15,653 bases of DNA from Treponema sp. GTDB lineage: Bacteria; Spirochaetota; Spirochaetia; Treponematales; Breznakiellaceae. Both the position numbers and the translations under genes were made by a program. The stretch lies in NCBI GenBank assembly GCA_031288005.1, contig JAITSE010000021.1:1-15653 (forward strand). The letters are read 5' to 3'. The notes beneath the pieces were generated by a model. That model made no database searches. It saw only the letters and a program-made list of their open reading frames with translations, and was not told the DNA's origin. Within the stretch, counting starts at the first letter, position 1, and the number at the start of each line of letters is the position of its first letter. Below, in pieces: positions 7,789 to 14,104 of the stretch.

Positions 7789-8731
7789 TGATAGAGCCGG
7801 CCAGCACCTTGGCGGTAATGGTAATATCCGGTCCCCGGCTGATGGGCCGCCGCATGAAAAAACTTTGGGCGCTGATTGGGGATTTTCCGCCGTAAGGCGT
7901 AACCGTAACCGTGCCGTTTTGGGCTTCTGCGCTTATATTGCAGGACATATCAGGAGGCGTGGTTATATTAACACTGCCCATAGTAAGAACGCAGGAAAAA
8001 TCATTCGTGACGTTCCGCAGCCCCACATCAATACTGCCGGTCTGTGTTGCAATGCTCCCGCCGCCGTCCAGTTCACGCACCGTAATGGGGCCGCTCAAGG
8101 CTTCAATGGAAAGCAGTCCCTGGGCCGCCCCTATTTCTATGCTTCCGCTGGTATGCCGCACATTAATTTCCGCCCCGGTGAGTTTTTCAGCCTTAAAAGA
8201 ACCTTCTGACATAGAGATGTTTATCCGTCCGCCAGATATCCGCCTAAGTTCCAAATCCCCATTGGCAATCACAATATCCACCTGTCCGGCGACATCTACA
8301 TCTGTTTTAGAATGAATAATGCCTCCTTCTGCGGTAAGCTGGAAATTTCCTTTATAAGAAGCCGGGATATACACTTCCATAAAATCACCGGTCTGGGGCT
8401 GCATAGACCGGGTTGTACTTTTGATTGTAACATCAAAACCTGAGTCAAAGACGTTATTGACTATTGATGTAAGCGGAGGAGTATACGCGGTCTGGTTTCC
8501 ATCCTCCCGGCTGTCGTCCCGGTATTCTTTTAGAACCACACTGTCATTTCCGCTTTTAAGAAGAACAAGAAATTCAGCCTGGCTTTTGATAACGAGGGTT
8601 TCTACCCCATCCATTGGGATAGTCTGCATATTAACAAGGGTTTCTTTTTTGGCTTCCTGGGCAAAAACCGCCATAGTGAGAAAAAGAAGCGTCATGCCGG
8701 CCAGCCCCGGCCTATTATATATATAGTTCAT
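7763..8731 (-). CDS. Exported DUF4097-like beta-solenoid protein
   Basis: Taken as 322 residues from ATG 8731, which gives a short basic N-terminus and a signal peptide ending AVFA before QEA. The open frame runs on to 8923, but those 64 extra codons come from palindromic repeat DNA and are probably not translated. No good Shine-Dalgarno precedes 8731, and alternatives are 8695 and 8833. The mature protein shows successive short beta-strand turns with GxI/GxV patterns (for example GGRINISMSEGSFKAEKL and TGSIEIGAAQGLLSIEAL). This is typical of DUF4097, a putative adhesin or scaffold fold with no known enzyme activity. It is likely periplasmic or on the cell surface. It lies upstream of the DUF4139-like gene on the same strand. 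Confidence 0.7.
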   Translation of the reverse strand: MNYIYNRPGLAGMTLLFLTMAVFAQEAKKETLVNMQTIPMDGVETLVIKSQAEFLVLLKSGNDSVVLKEYRDDSREDGNQTAYTPPLTSIVNNVFDSGFDVTIKSTTRSMQPQTGDFMEVYIPASYKGNFQLTAEGGIIHSKTDVDVAGQVDIVIANGDLELRRISGGRINISMSEGSFKAEKLTGAEINVRHTSGSIEIGAAQGLLSIEALSGPITVRELDGGGSIATQTGSIDVGLRNVTNDFSCVLTMGSVNITTPPDMSCNISAEAQNGTVTVTPYGGKSPISAQSFFMRRPISRGPDITITAKVLAGSITIGPGVNR

Positions 8732-8770
8732 AGGCCAGGCCGCGCGTACCAGTTTCACAACGATTTTACT

Positions 8771-8793
8771 AATCAACCAACCCCGCCGCAGAG
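8771..8793 (-). repeat. 23-bp dispersed repeat, copy 2
   Basis: This is the exact reverse complement of 5375-5397. It lies in the 358-bp stretch 8732-9089, which otherwise holds the inverted repeats at 8834-8876 and 8983-9033 and no credible gene. Confidence 0.7.
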
Positions 8794-8833
8794 CATGCGT
8801 GGTATGTCTGTTTTGGTAAGGTATTTGTATCAT

Positions 8834-8876
8834 GGTACATACCCTTTTATCGCCCCAGAATGGCGGGGTATGTACC
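8834..8876. repeat. Palindromic repeat unit upstream of the DUF4097-like gene
   Basis: GGTACATACCC (8834-8844) and GGGTATGTACC (8866-8876) are perfect 11-bp arms. An inner CGCC/GGCG stem (8851-8854, 8862-8865) lies between them. Together with 8771-8793 it resembles the halves of a REP-like element. Both ends share the CCCCGCC/GGCGGGG theme with the terminator region near 5323-5397. Confidence 0.6.
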
Positions 8877-8982
8877 CTTCGCATACAATCATAAACATCC
8901 CGCCTTAAACATCCCCTGAACAATTATTGTCCAAAGAATCGTAGCATAAAGAAACTGAATTTGCAAATAGACTTATCTGGGG

Positions 8983-9033
8983 GCAGGCACCGGAAAGGCC
9001 CATGCCTGGGCTGTTCCGCGAGCAAATGCCTGC
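8983..9033. terminator. Three-part nested hairpin after the coiled-coil gene
   Basis: GCAGGCA/TGCCTGC (8983-8989, 9027-9033), CGGAA/TTCCG (8991-8995, 9014-9018) and GCCCA/TGGGC (8998-9002, 9007-9011) nest around loop TGCC. It lies about 57 bases past the stop of the minus-strand coiled-coil gene. There is no T-run, so it may slow or protect the transcript rather than act as a classic terminator. Confidence 0.45.
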
Positions 9034-9089
9034 TTCGCCGGTTGTTAGTTCCTTTACGCCGTCCTCAAGACATCAGAATTCACCTTTGC

Positions 9090-12000
9090 CTAGGTATCCT
9101 TTGTTCCTAACTCCAGGATCAACTCTACTTCACTCTTGGAGAGATCGTAGGTATTGGAGATATGTTCCACCGTCCAGCCCTGACGAGCAAGTTTTATCAC
9201 GTTTTCACGAGTAAGAATGGGCGGAGCGCCTTTATCGCCAGATGCTCCTTTGCCGCTTTCCCTTTTCAAGACTGTACCCAGGAGTTTAATTTTATTCTGA
9301 ATCTCTTTGTCCAGTCCTGTAAGCCTGGTCTCGGCCCTGGCAAGCCATTCCCGGGCAGTCTGCATCTCAGCGATCCGATTTTCAATAGAAGAAAGTTCGC
9401 CATCCAGCGCTGTAAGTTTATCCGCTGTTTCCTGAGCCATCTTTATTTCCTTGCCAATAGTTTCCATTGAAAGCCTGAGAGCGTCTCTTTCCTGGCTGAG
9501 GCTGCTGATCTCCATGCTGATATTTTTTAAGCCCGCCTCGGTCTCAAGCAGGATTTTGAAATTGCGGTCGATACCTTCAGTAGTGGCTTCCAGAGTCTGA
9601 TTTTTCCTCTCAATACGCTGGTATTTTTCCTCCGCCTCCGCCATAGCCTCGTCCAATTTGCGGATGCGGAGCTGCATTGCCTGGAGAGTGTCATCGGAGG
9701 CGGAAACTTGCGCCAGTTTGCTTTCCATTGCCGCAGAAGTCTGAATGACCTGATTGAAGTCTTTTTCCATAAGTTCAATGCGGCGTTTTTCCGCAAGAAA
9801 GTTGTTCATTTTGGCGTTAACTTCGTCTTCCAGGCGCTTAATTTTTACGAACTGAACTTCCAGTTCCGCGGCTTCAGAGCGGCGCTGTTCCAACCGGTCA
9901 AGATCGGCCCGGAAGTCCTCTATGTGCTGTTCCAGTTCGCGTTTAAGCGCGCCCGTCTGTTCAAAAAGTTTAGTCTGAGTGACAAATTCCTTAATATGCC
10001 GGTCCGCATCCTTAATTAGGGAATCCAGCCGTTTGGTTTCTTCCTCAATCCTAGTGAAGAATTCAGCCTTGTGGGAAGCCGCTTCCGTCTGGACATCCGC
10101 CATAGCGGAACGGACGCCGGCGATTTGGTCGCCGGTTTCAGTCGCAAGATCACGAGTCTTCCGGCGTATATCTTCCATAAAGGCATCCGCATCCCGTATT
10201 TGAGCGGCAAGCTTTGACTGCCAGCTCTCCAGTTCCAAGCGGGAAGACTCGACAAGCCCAGCCAGTTCTTCATTACGGGTTTCCATTTGCCCGCTAATTT
10301 CCCGGAGGGAAGCGGAAAGGTCCCGCCGGGCCTGTTTGAGAGTCTCCTCAACAGAAATAGCATGGCGGCCTAATTCGGCTTTGACCGATACTTCGGCAAG
10401 TGACCGGGCTTCAGCCATGTTCTTTTCAAGCTGCTCCTTGAAAGAACTGAGCGATTCATCGCCCTGAGCCATCTGTCCCCTTATGCCCTCTTCAAAGGCC
10501 GCTGTTTCAGCTTTCAGATGATCCAATTCCGCGATAAGCCGGGCGTCCTGACCGGAAAGCCGCTGCCTCAATTCTTCCGTGAGGGAAAGCTCCAGCTTCC
10601 GGCGTTCCTCAGCGGCGGCGTCCGCAAGAACGTTAAGCTGTCCATCCATGTCCGTCCGCCATTGCTCTAAACGGAGGTCTATGTCTTCGCCCCGTTTGAC
10701 AAGATTCACGGAAAAATCTTCTTCGAAAATTTGCAGTTTTTCAGATACATTGTCGTAGGCTTTCTTTTTTAGAACGGCCAATTCCTGCCCCACTTCGTCC
10801 ATATCGGCCCTGAGAGCCTCCGCCGCCTGAGTAAACGCTTCGGAGGCCGCCGTCCGATCCTTTGCGGCATCCTGCTCGAAAAGGGCGAAATCCTGACGGA
10901 CCTTCTCTTCGGTTTCCATCATGGAGCGGCGGAGTTCCCCGTCCAGACGGGCAAGTTCTCCCGTTAAACCGTCCAGACCGCGGAACTGCTCGGCCTGGGC
11001 AAGGCGGTATTCTTCCAGCCGTTCCCCAGAGGCTTCCAAAATTTTCTGTTCCGCATCTTCCGCAGACTTGAGAAGCCGCCGTTCCAACTCGCGGAATGTC
11101 GCCGCTGATTGCTTTTCAAACCCGGTAAACTGCTCCCCGATGGCCGTAATTTCGACGGTAATGCGATCCTTAAGATTTCCAGAGGAGCTTTCCAGTTTGG
11201 CAAGAATGGAGCTAATTTCCTCTTCCGCTTCCGCGGCGGCGGCCTTCCAGCTTTCCAATTCCGCGTCCGCGGCGGTCCGGGCTTTATCTTCCGCCCTGGA
11301 AATGGCGCCGGCAAGCAGGTCTTCCGTCGTGGATGCGGCGCTTTTGATCCAGTCCTGAATATCCTGAAGCCGCTTTTCCAGGCCGGCGGTCTCAGCGGAA
11401 ATGGGGGCCAAACGCTCCGCAAATTCCACCTCAAGACGCTTCTCCAACTCTGCCGCGGCTTCAGCAATGGCCTGGTTCTGTTTTTTCGCGGATTCAATGA
11501 GGGCGCGTTCCTGTTCCACGGACCTAGCGGCGAAGACTTCATCCTGGTTGGCCAAAAGGCTCCCGGCCTTGGCAATGGAAGCGTTTATCACCTCGCTGAC
11601 TTCCCGAGCCCTGTTTTCTAGAGCGGCGGCCTCGGCGGAAAGAGCGGCGGAACGTTTTGCGTATTCTCCGGCCAGGCGCTGTTCCCGTTCCGCGGCGGCT
11701 TCGGCCAGATGTTCTTCCCGCTCCGCCGCTTCTGCGCTAATACGCCGGGAAGTCTCCTCAGCCGCGGTTTCCAGAGCCGCAAGAAGTTCCCGGCCTTTCC
11801 CAGCCGTTTCTTCGGAGGCTTTTTCCCAATCCTCATGCAGCTTCCGGGCCAGCGCTTCCAATTCCACGGCGGCTTCGGTCAAATGTTCTTCCCGCTCCGC
11901 CGCTTCTGCGCCAATACGCCGGGAAGTCTCCTCAACCGCGGTTTCCAGAGCCGCAAGAAGTTTTCGGCCTTTCCCAGCCGTTTCTTCGGAGGCTTTTTCC

Positions 12001-12977
12001 CAATCCTCATGCAGCTTCTGGGCCAGCGCTTCCAATTCCGCGGCGTCCTGCTTCCATTCAGACTTGTAAGCCTTCTGTCCGGCTTCTACTCCGGCTTGAA
12101 GGGACTTCCATTCATCCCTGAGATTCCGCAGAAGCTCCTGCACCTCCGCGACACTGGTTTTTGCGCTATCCTGATAAGCTTTAAATTTATCCTCAAGCTG
12201 GGACTGAAAACGCCGCACCCGTTCCTGGGCCTGATCGCGGAGTTTTACAAGCGCGGCGTCCTCCAGTTTATCCGCCCGGCTTCCGGCCTCGGCCAGAGCG
12301 TCTTTGAGGGTCTTCGTGATGATTTCTAAATCCCGGTCCAAGATTGCTTGACGTCCGGTCTCAATTTTGTTCACCGCCTCCAGGTGATCCTCAACCTTCC
12401 GCTCTATGCTCTCCGCGGCGGCATATAAATCAGATACCGTTGAGCGCACCGAAACGACAAGGCTTTCCGCGGTTTTTTCCAGGGACTCCTCATTTTCCCG
12501 CTCAAACCTTAGCTCGATATCTTCCAGCGCTTTTTCCACACCTTTGAGTTTTTCTTCGGCGCTGTGTATGCGCTTGGCGGCGTTCTCTACAAAAGCGGAT
12601 TCGCTTTCAATGCGGCCCAGGTTCTCTTCCACCTTGACTGTCATACGGTCAAGTTCCGAGAGGGCGGCATCGTAGGCGTTGATGCGGTCATCTATTTTCG
12701 CAATGGCCGCGGCCTTGCCCGCCAAGTCCTCATCGGATATCACGAGCCGGTTGAGCAATTCCTTGGCTGATTGCTGCTGCACTTCCAGGGCGAGACCATA
12801 ATCCTTTACGGCTTCCGCTTTTTCTTCCGCATAGGCGTCGAGTTCTTCCTTAAGCCGCCGGCTGTGCTCTCTAAGAGTCTTCCCGGAACGTCCTCGCCGG
12901 GTAATCTGATGGTACAGAATCAGTCCCAAAGACATTATGCCTAGACTAAGCAGATTCCCAACCGTAAAAAAACTCAT
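9090..12977 (-). CDS. SpiroCoCo-type giant membrane-anchored coiled-coil protein
   Basis: A 1295-residue protein with a single N-terminal membrane helix (about 5-23), then more than 1200 residues of near-continuous coiled coil rich in Glu, Ala, Lys and Leu. A Ser/Gly/Pro linker (about 1237-1255) leads to a C-terminal helix-turn-helix-like segment (RENVIKLARQGWTVEHISN, about 1257-1291). That tail resembles those found on other bacterial coiled-coil proteins. Residues 314-371 and 372-429 are a 58-residue tandem duplication. The start ATG overlaps the stop of the HAD gene (ATGA, 12974-12977) and has little Shine-Dalgarno of its own, so it probably relies on coupling. By architecture it could act as a cytoplasmic scaffold or filament tethered to the inner membrane, relevant to cell shape or periplasmic flagella, but this is inference. 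The family is known mainly from spirochaetes and has no settled function. Confidence 0.8.
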   Translation of the reverse strand: MSFFTVGNLLSLGIMSLGLILYHQITRRGRSGKTLREHSRRLKEELDAYAEEKAEAVKDYGLALEVQQQSAKELLNRLVISDEDLAGKAAAIAKIDDRINAYDAALSELDRMTVKVEENLGRIESESAFVENAAKRIHSAEEKLKGVEKALEDIELRFERENEESLEKTAESLVVSVRSTVSDLYAAAESIERKVEDHLEAVNKIETGRQAILDRDLEIITKTLKDALAEAGSRADKLEDAALVKLRDQAQERVRRFQSQLEDKFKAYQDSAKTSVAEVQELLRNLRDEWKSLQAGVEAGQKAYKSEWKQDAAELEALAQKLHEDWEKASEETAGKGRKLLAALETAVEETSRRIGAEAAEREEHLTEAAVELEALARKLHEDWEKASEETAGKGRELLAALETAAEETSRRISAEAAEREEHLAEAAAEREQRLAGEYAKRSAALSAEAAALENRAREVSEVINASIAKAGSLLANQDEVFAARSVEQERALIESAKKQNQAIAEAAAELEKRLEVEFAERLAPISAETAGLEKRLQDIQDWIKSAASTTEDLLAGAISRAEDKARTAADAELESWKAAAAEAEEEISSILAKLESSSGNLKDRITVEITAIGEQFTGFEKQSAATFRELERRLLKSAEDAEQKILEASGERLEEYRLAQAEQFRGLDGLTGELARLDGELRRSMMETEEKVRQDFALFEQDAAKDRTAASEAFTQAAEALRADMDEVGQELAVLKKKAYDNVSEKLQIFEEDFSVNLVKRGEDIDLRLEQWRTDMDGQLNVLADAAAEERRKLELSLTEELRQRLSGQDARLIAELDHLKAETAAFEEGIRGQMAQGDESLSSFKEQLEKNMAEARSLAEVSVKAELGRHAISVEETLKQARRDLSASLREISGQMETRNEELAGLVESSRLELESWQSKLAAQIRDADAFMEDIRRKTRDLATETGDQIAGVRSAMADVQTEAASHKAEFFTRIEEETKRLDSLIKDADRHIKEFVTQTKLFEQTGALKRELEQHIEDFRADLDRLEQRRSEAAELEVQFVKIKRLEDEVNAKMNNFLAEKRRIELMEKDFNQVIQTSAAMESKLAQVSASDDTLQAMQLRIRKLDEAMAEAEEKYQRIERKNQTLEATTEGIDRNFKILLETEAGLKNISMEISSLSQERDALRLSMETIGKEIKMAQETADKLTALDGELSSIENRIAEMQTAREWLARAETRLTGLDKEIQNKIKLLGTVLKRESGKGASGDKGAPPILTRENVIKLARQGWTVEHISNTYDLSKSEVELILELGTKDT
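11691..12038 (-). repeat. Two tandem 174-bp copies inside the coiled-coil gene
   Basis: Copy 1 (12038-11865) and copy 2 (11864-11691) differ at about eight positions by eye, all transitions. Each encodes a 58-residue unit containing KLHEDWEKASEETAGKGR. The unit length keeps the reading frame, and the high identity points to a recent duplication. Confidence 0.85.
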
Positions 12978-13663
12978 TGCCGTAAACTTATCATATACTT
13001 TGATAATTTACGATAGCTGGAAAATACAAAGTCCGCGCCCGCGGGGCGGAAGATTTTTTCTATGATTGAAAAACTCACAAGAGCCGCGCCCATGCCCGCT
13101 CTCTTGGCGCCGGCGATGTCGTAGCGGACGCTGTTCCCCACATAGAGGATGCGCTCCGGCGGCAGCCCCATGAGGGCGGCAAGTTTAAGGAACGGCAGGG
13201 GGTGGGGTTTTAAGCGGCCCGCCGCTTCCGAGCAGAGAACCGCGTCCCAATAGCCGTCAAGCCCCATATTCGTGAGCTTTATTTCCGGGGGAAAATCTGA
13301 CAGCAGTCCCAGCTTGAAGCCTTCTTTTTTGAAAGCCTCCAGGCTTTCCCTGACGTGGGGGAAAGGGGCTATCCGGGTAAAAAAAGGCTCCCAGCCCCGG
13401 TAAATCAGAGCGTCAAGCTTCTCCCGCACCTTTTCAGCCGGCTTCTTCAAAAACTCCGCCATAAGCCGCGCCTGGGCTTCGTAAAAGCCGTCCTCCGGGC
13501 AGGCGTCAGGATTGGCGCGGAGCTTATCCCGGGCCGTTTTCAGCGCCCAAAGCAGGGGGAATTCTTTTACCGCAAAAAAAGGGCTGATACGAATGTTTAA
13601 TCTGTAGTTTGGATACAGAGTTCCATCCAAGTCAAAGGCAAGGCCTTCAAAACGCGGTTTCAT
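12974..13663 (-). CDS. HAD superfamily phosphatase-like hydrolase
   Basis: A 229-residue cytoplasmic protein. Motif I is FDLDGTLY (nucleophile Asp11, Asp13), motif II LLSDFP (Ser122), motif III GRLKPHP (Lys152), and motif IV YVGNSVRYDIAGA (Asp182). A helical cap of about 80 residues lies between motifs I and II, as in phosphoglycolate-phosphatase-like HADs. The first acidic position of motif IV is Asn177, where Asp is more usual, though related HAD branches may share this. The start at 13663 gives a canonical N-terminus. GGAG lies only two bases before the ATG, and a TATATATA stretch lies about nine bases before it, so the transcript may have almost no leader. It is the first gene of a coupled pair with the coiled-coil gene. 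The substrate cannot be read from the sequence. Confidence 0.85.
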   Translation of the reverse strand: MKPRFEGLAFDLDGTLYPNYRLNIRISPFFAVKEFPLLWALKTARDKLRANPDACPEDGFYEAQARLMAEFLKKPAEKVREKLDALIYRGWEPFFTRIAPFPHVRESLEAFKKEGFKLGLLSDFPPEIKLTNMGLDGYWDAVLCSEAAGRLKPHPLPFLKLAALMGLPPERILYVGNSVRYDIAGAKRAGMGAALVSFSIIEKIFRPAGADFVFSSYRKLSKYMISLRQ

Positions 13664-13701
13664 TGCTCCACTATATATATAATCGGGGGGGATGGACCAG
13701 A

Positions 13702-13758
13702 GTCCCCAGTCTCCCCCCTACGGCGCACACGGTTGCGCCGTACCCCCCTCAGCGGGGG
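13702..13758 (-). repeat. 57-bp dispersed repeat with internal hairpin, copy 2
   Basis: This is the exact reverse complement of 28-84, placed 38 bases upstream of the HAD gene start. The 9-bp stem TACGGCGCA/TGCGCCGTA is intact. The pair encloses almost all of the window in inverted orientation. Confidence 0.8.
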
Positions 13759-13821
13759 ACAGGTAATTTGCGGAAAACGGGGTTTCCTGCCTCCGCCCAA
13801 TACTTGGGTCTGTACAATCAG

Positions 13822-13857
13822 GCAAACCGCTAAGAAACTTTAGTTTCAGCGGTTTGC
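13822..13857. repeat. Two-part hairpin in the divergent spacer
   Basis: GCAAACCGCT (13822-13831) pairs with AGCGGTTTGC (13848-13857). After an AA bulge, GAAAC pairs with GTTTC around loop TTTA. It lies between divergent genes, so it is not placed as an ordinary terminator. Confidence 0.55.
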
Positions 13858-13887
13858 AGGTCTAAAACCGGAAATATTTGCATTTCT

Positions 13888-13937
13888 GAAAAACAAGTTT
13901 TTTGAAAAACAAGTTTTTCTTTAAAACAAGTTTTTTT
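13888..13937 (+). repeat. Three tandem AT-rich copies of AAAACAAGTTTTT
   Basis: Copies lie at about 13888-13903, 13904-13918 and 13922-13937, with spacings of 16 and 17 bases measured at the shared C. The surroundings are strongly AT-rich against a GC-rich background. They sit 32 to 80 bases upstream of the candidate lipoprotein promoter, so they could be protein-binding sites or an UP-like element. Confidence 0.6.
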
Positions 13938-13968
13938 CAAGGAAATCGTGTTTTTCTTAAAAAAAAAT

Positions 13969-13997
13969 TTGCAATATTCCGAAACATCGTTTAATCT
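13969..13997 (+). promoter_or_regulatory. Candidate promoter of the lipoprotein gene
   Basis: TTGCAA (13969-13974) and TAATCT (13992-13997) are separated by exactly 17 bp and preceded by A9. The -35 matches consensus at four of six positions and the -10 is weak. The predicted start near 14004 would place all four downstream hairpins in the leader. Confidence 0.35.
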
Positions 13998-14001
13998 TAA
14001 A

Positions 14002-14091
14002 GAAACATCTTGAAAAAGATGTTTCAAAACCCCCGCTTTTGTGGGGGAAAATTATAAGCAAGCTACGCTTGCAGCGACCCGCCAGGGTCGC
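14002..14091 (+). promoter_or_regulatory. Leader with four consecutive hairpins
   Basis: Hairpin 1 is GAAACATCTT / AAGATGTTTC with a GAAA tetraloop (14002-14025). Hairpin 2 is CCCCCGC / GTGGGGG with loop TTTT (14030-14047, one G-T pair). Hairpin 3 is GCAAGC / GCTTGC with loop TAC (14058-14072). Hairpin 4 is GCGACCC / GGGTCGC with loop GCCA (14074-14091). The ribosome binding site AAAGGAG (14092-14098) follows at once. No known riboswitch was recognised. Confidence 0.6.
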
Positions 14092-14104
14092 AAAGGAGAG
14101 TTCC

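Noticed and set aside
8732..8923. Coding N-terminal extension of the DUF4097-like protein
   Set aside because: It consists of palindromic repeat DNA, precedes a good signal peptide, and would bury that peptide at residue 65.
9002..9214. A 70-codon plus-strand frame after the coiled-coil gene
   Set aside because: It lies over the nested hairpin and the 3' end of the coiled-coil gene, with no ribosome site or recognisable motif.
11401..12329. Long plus-strand frames opposite the coiled-coil gene
   Set aside because: They are Ser/Arg- or Phe/Gly-rich mirror frames of a Glu/Ala-rich coding strand and include the same 174-bp duplication. They are shadows.
13663..13690. A firm promoter for the HAD gene at the TATATATA stretch
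   Set aside because: The stretch is only about nine bases from the ATG and has no -35 partner, so it is mentioned in the gene entry but not called.
14039..14104. TTG start extending the lipoprotein by 22 residues
   Set aside because: The extension is hairpin DNA, and ATG 14105 has a well-placed AGGAG and begins a proper signal peptide.
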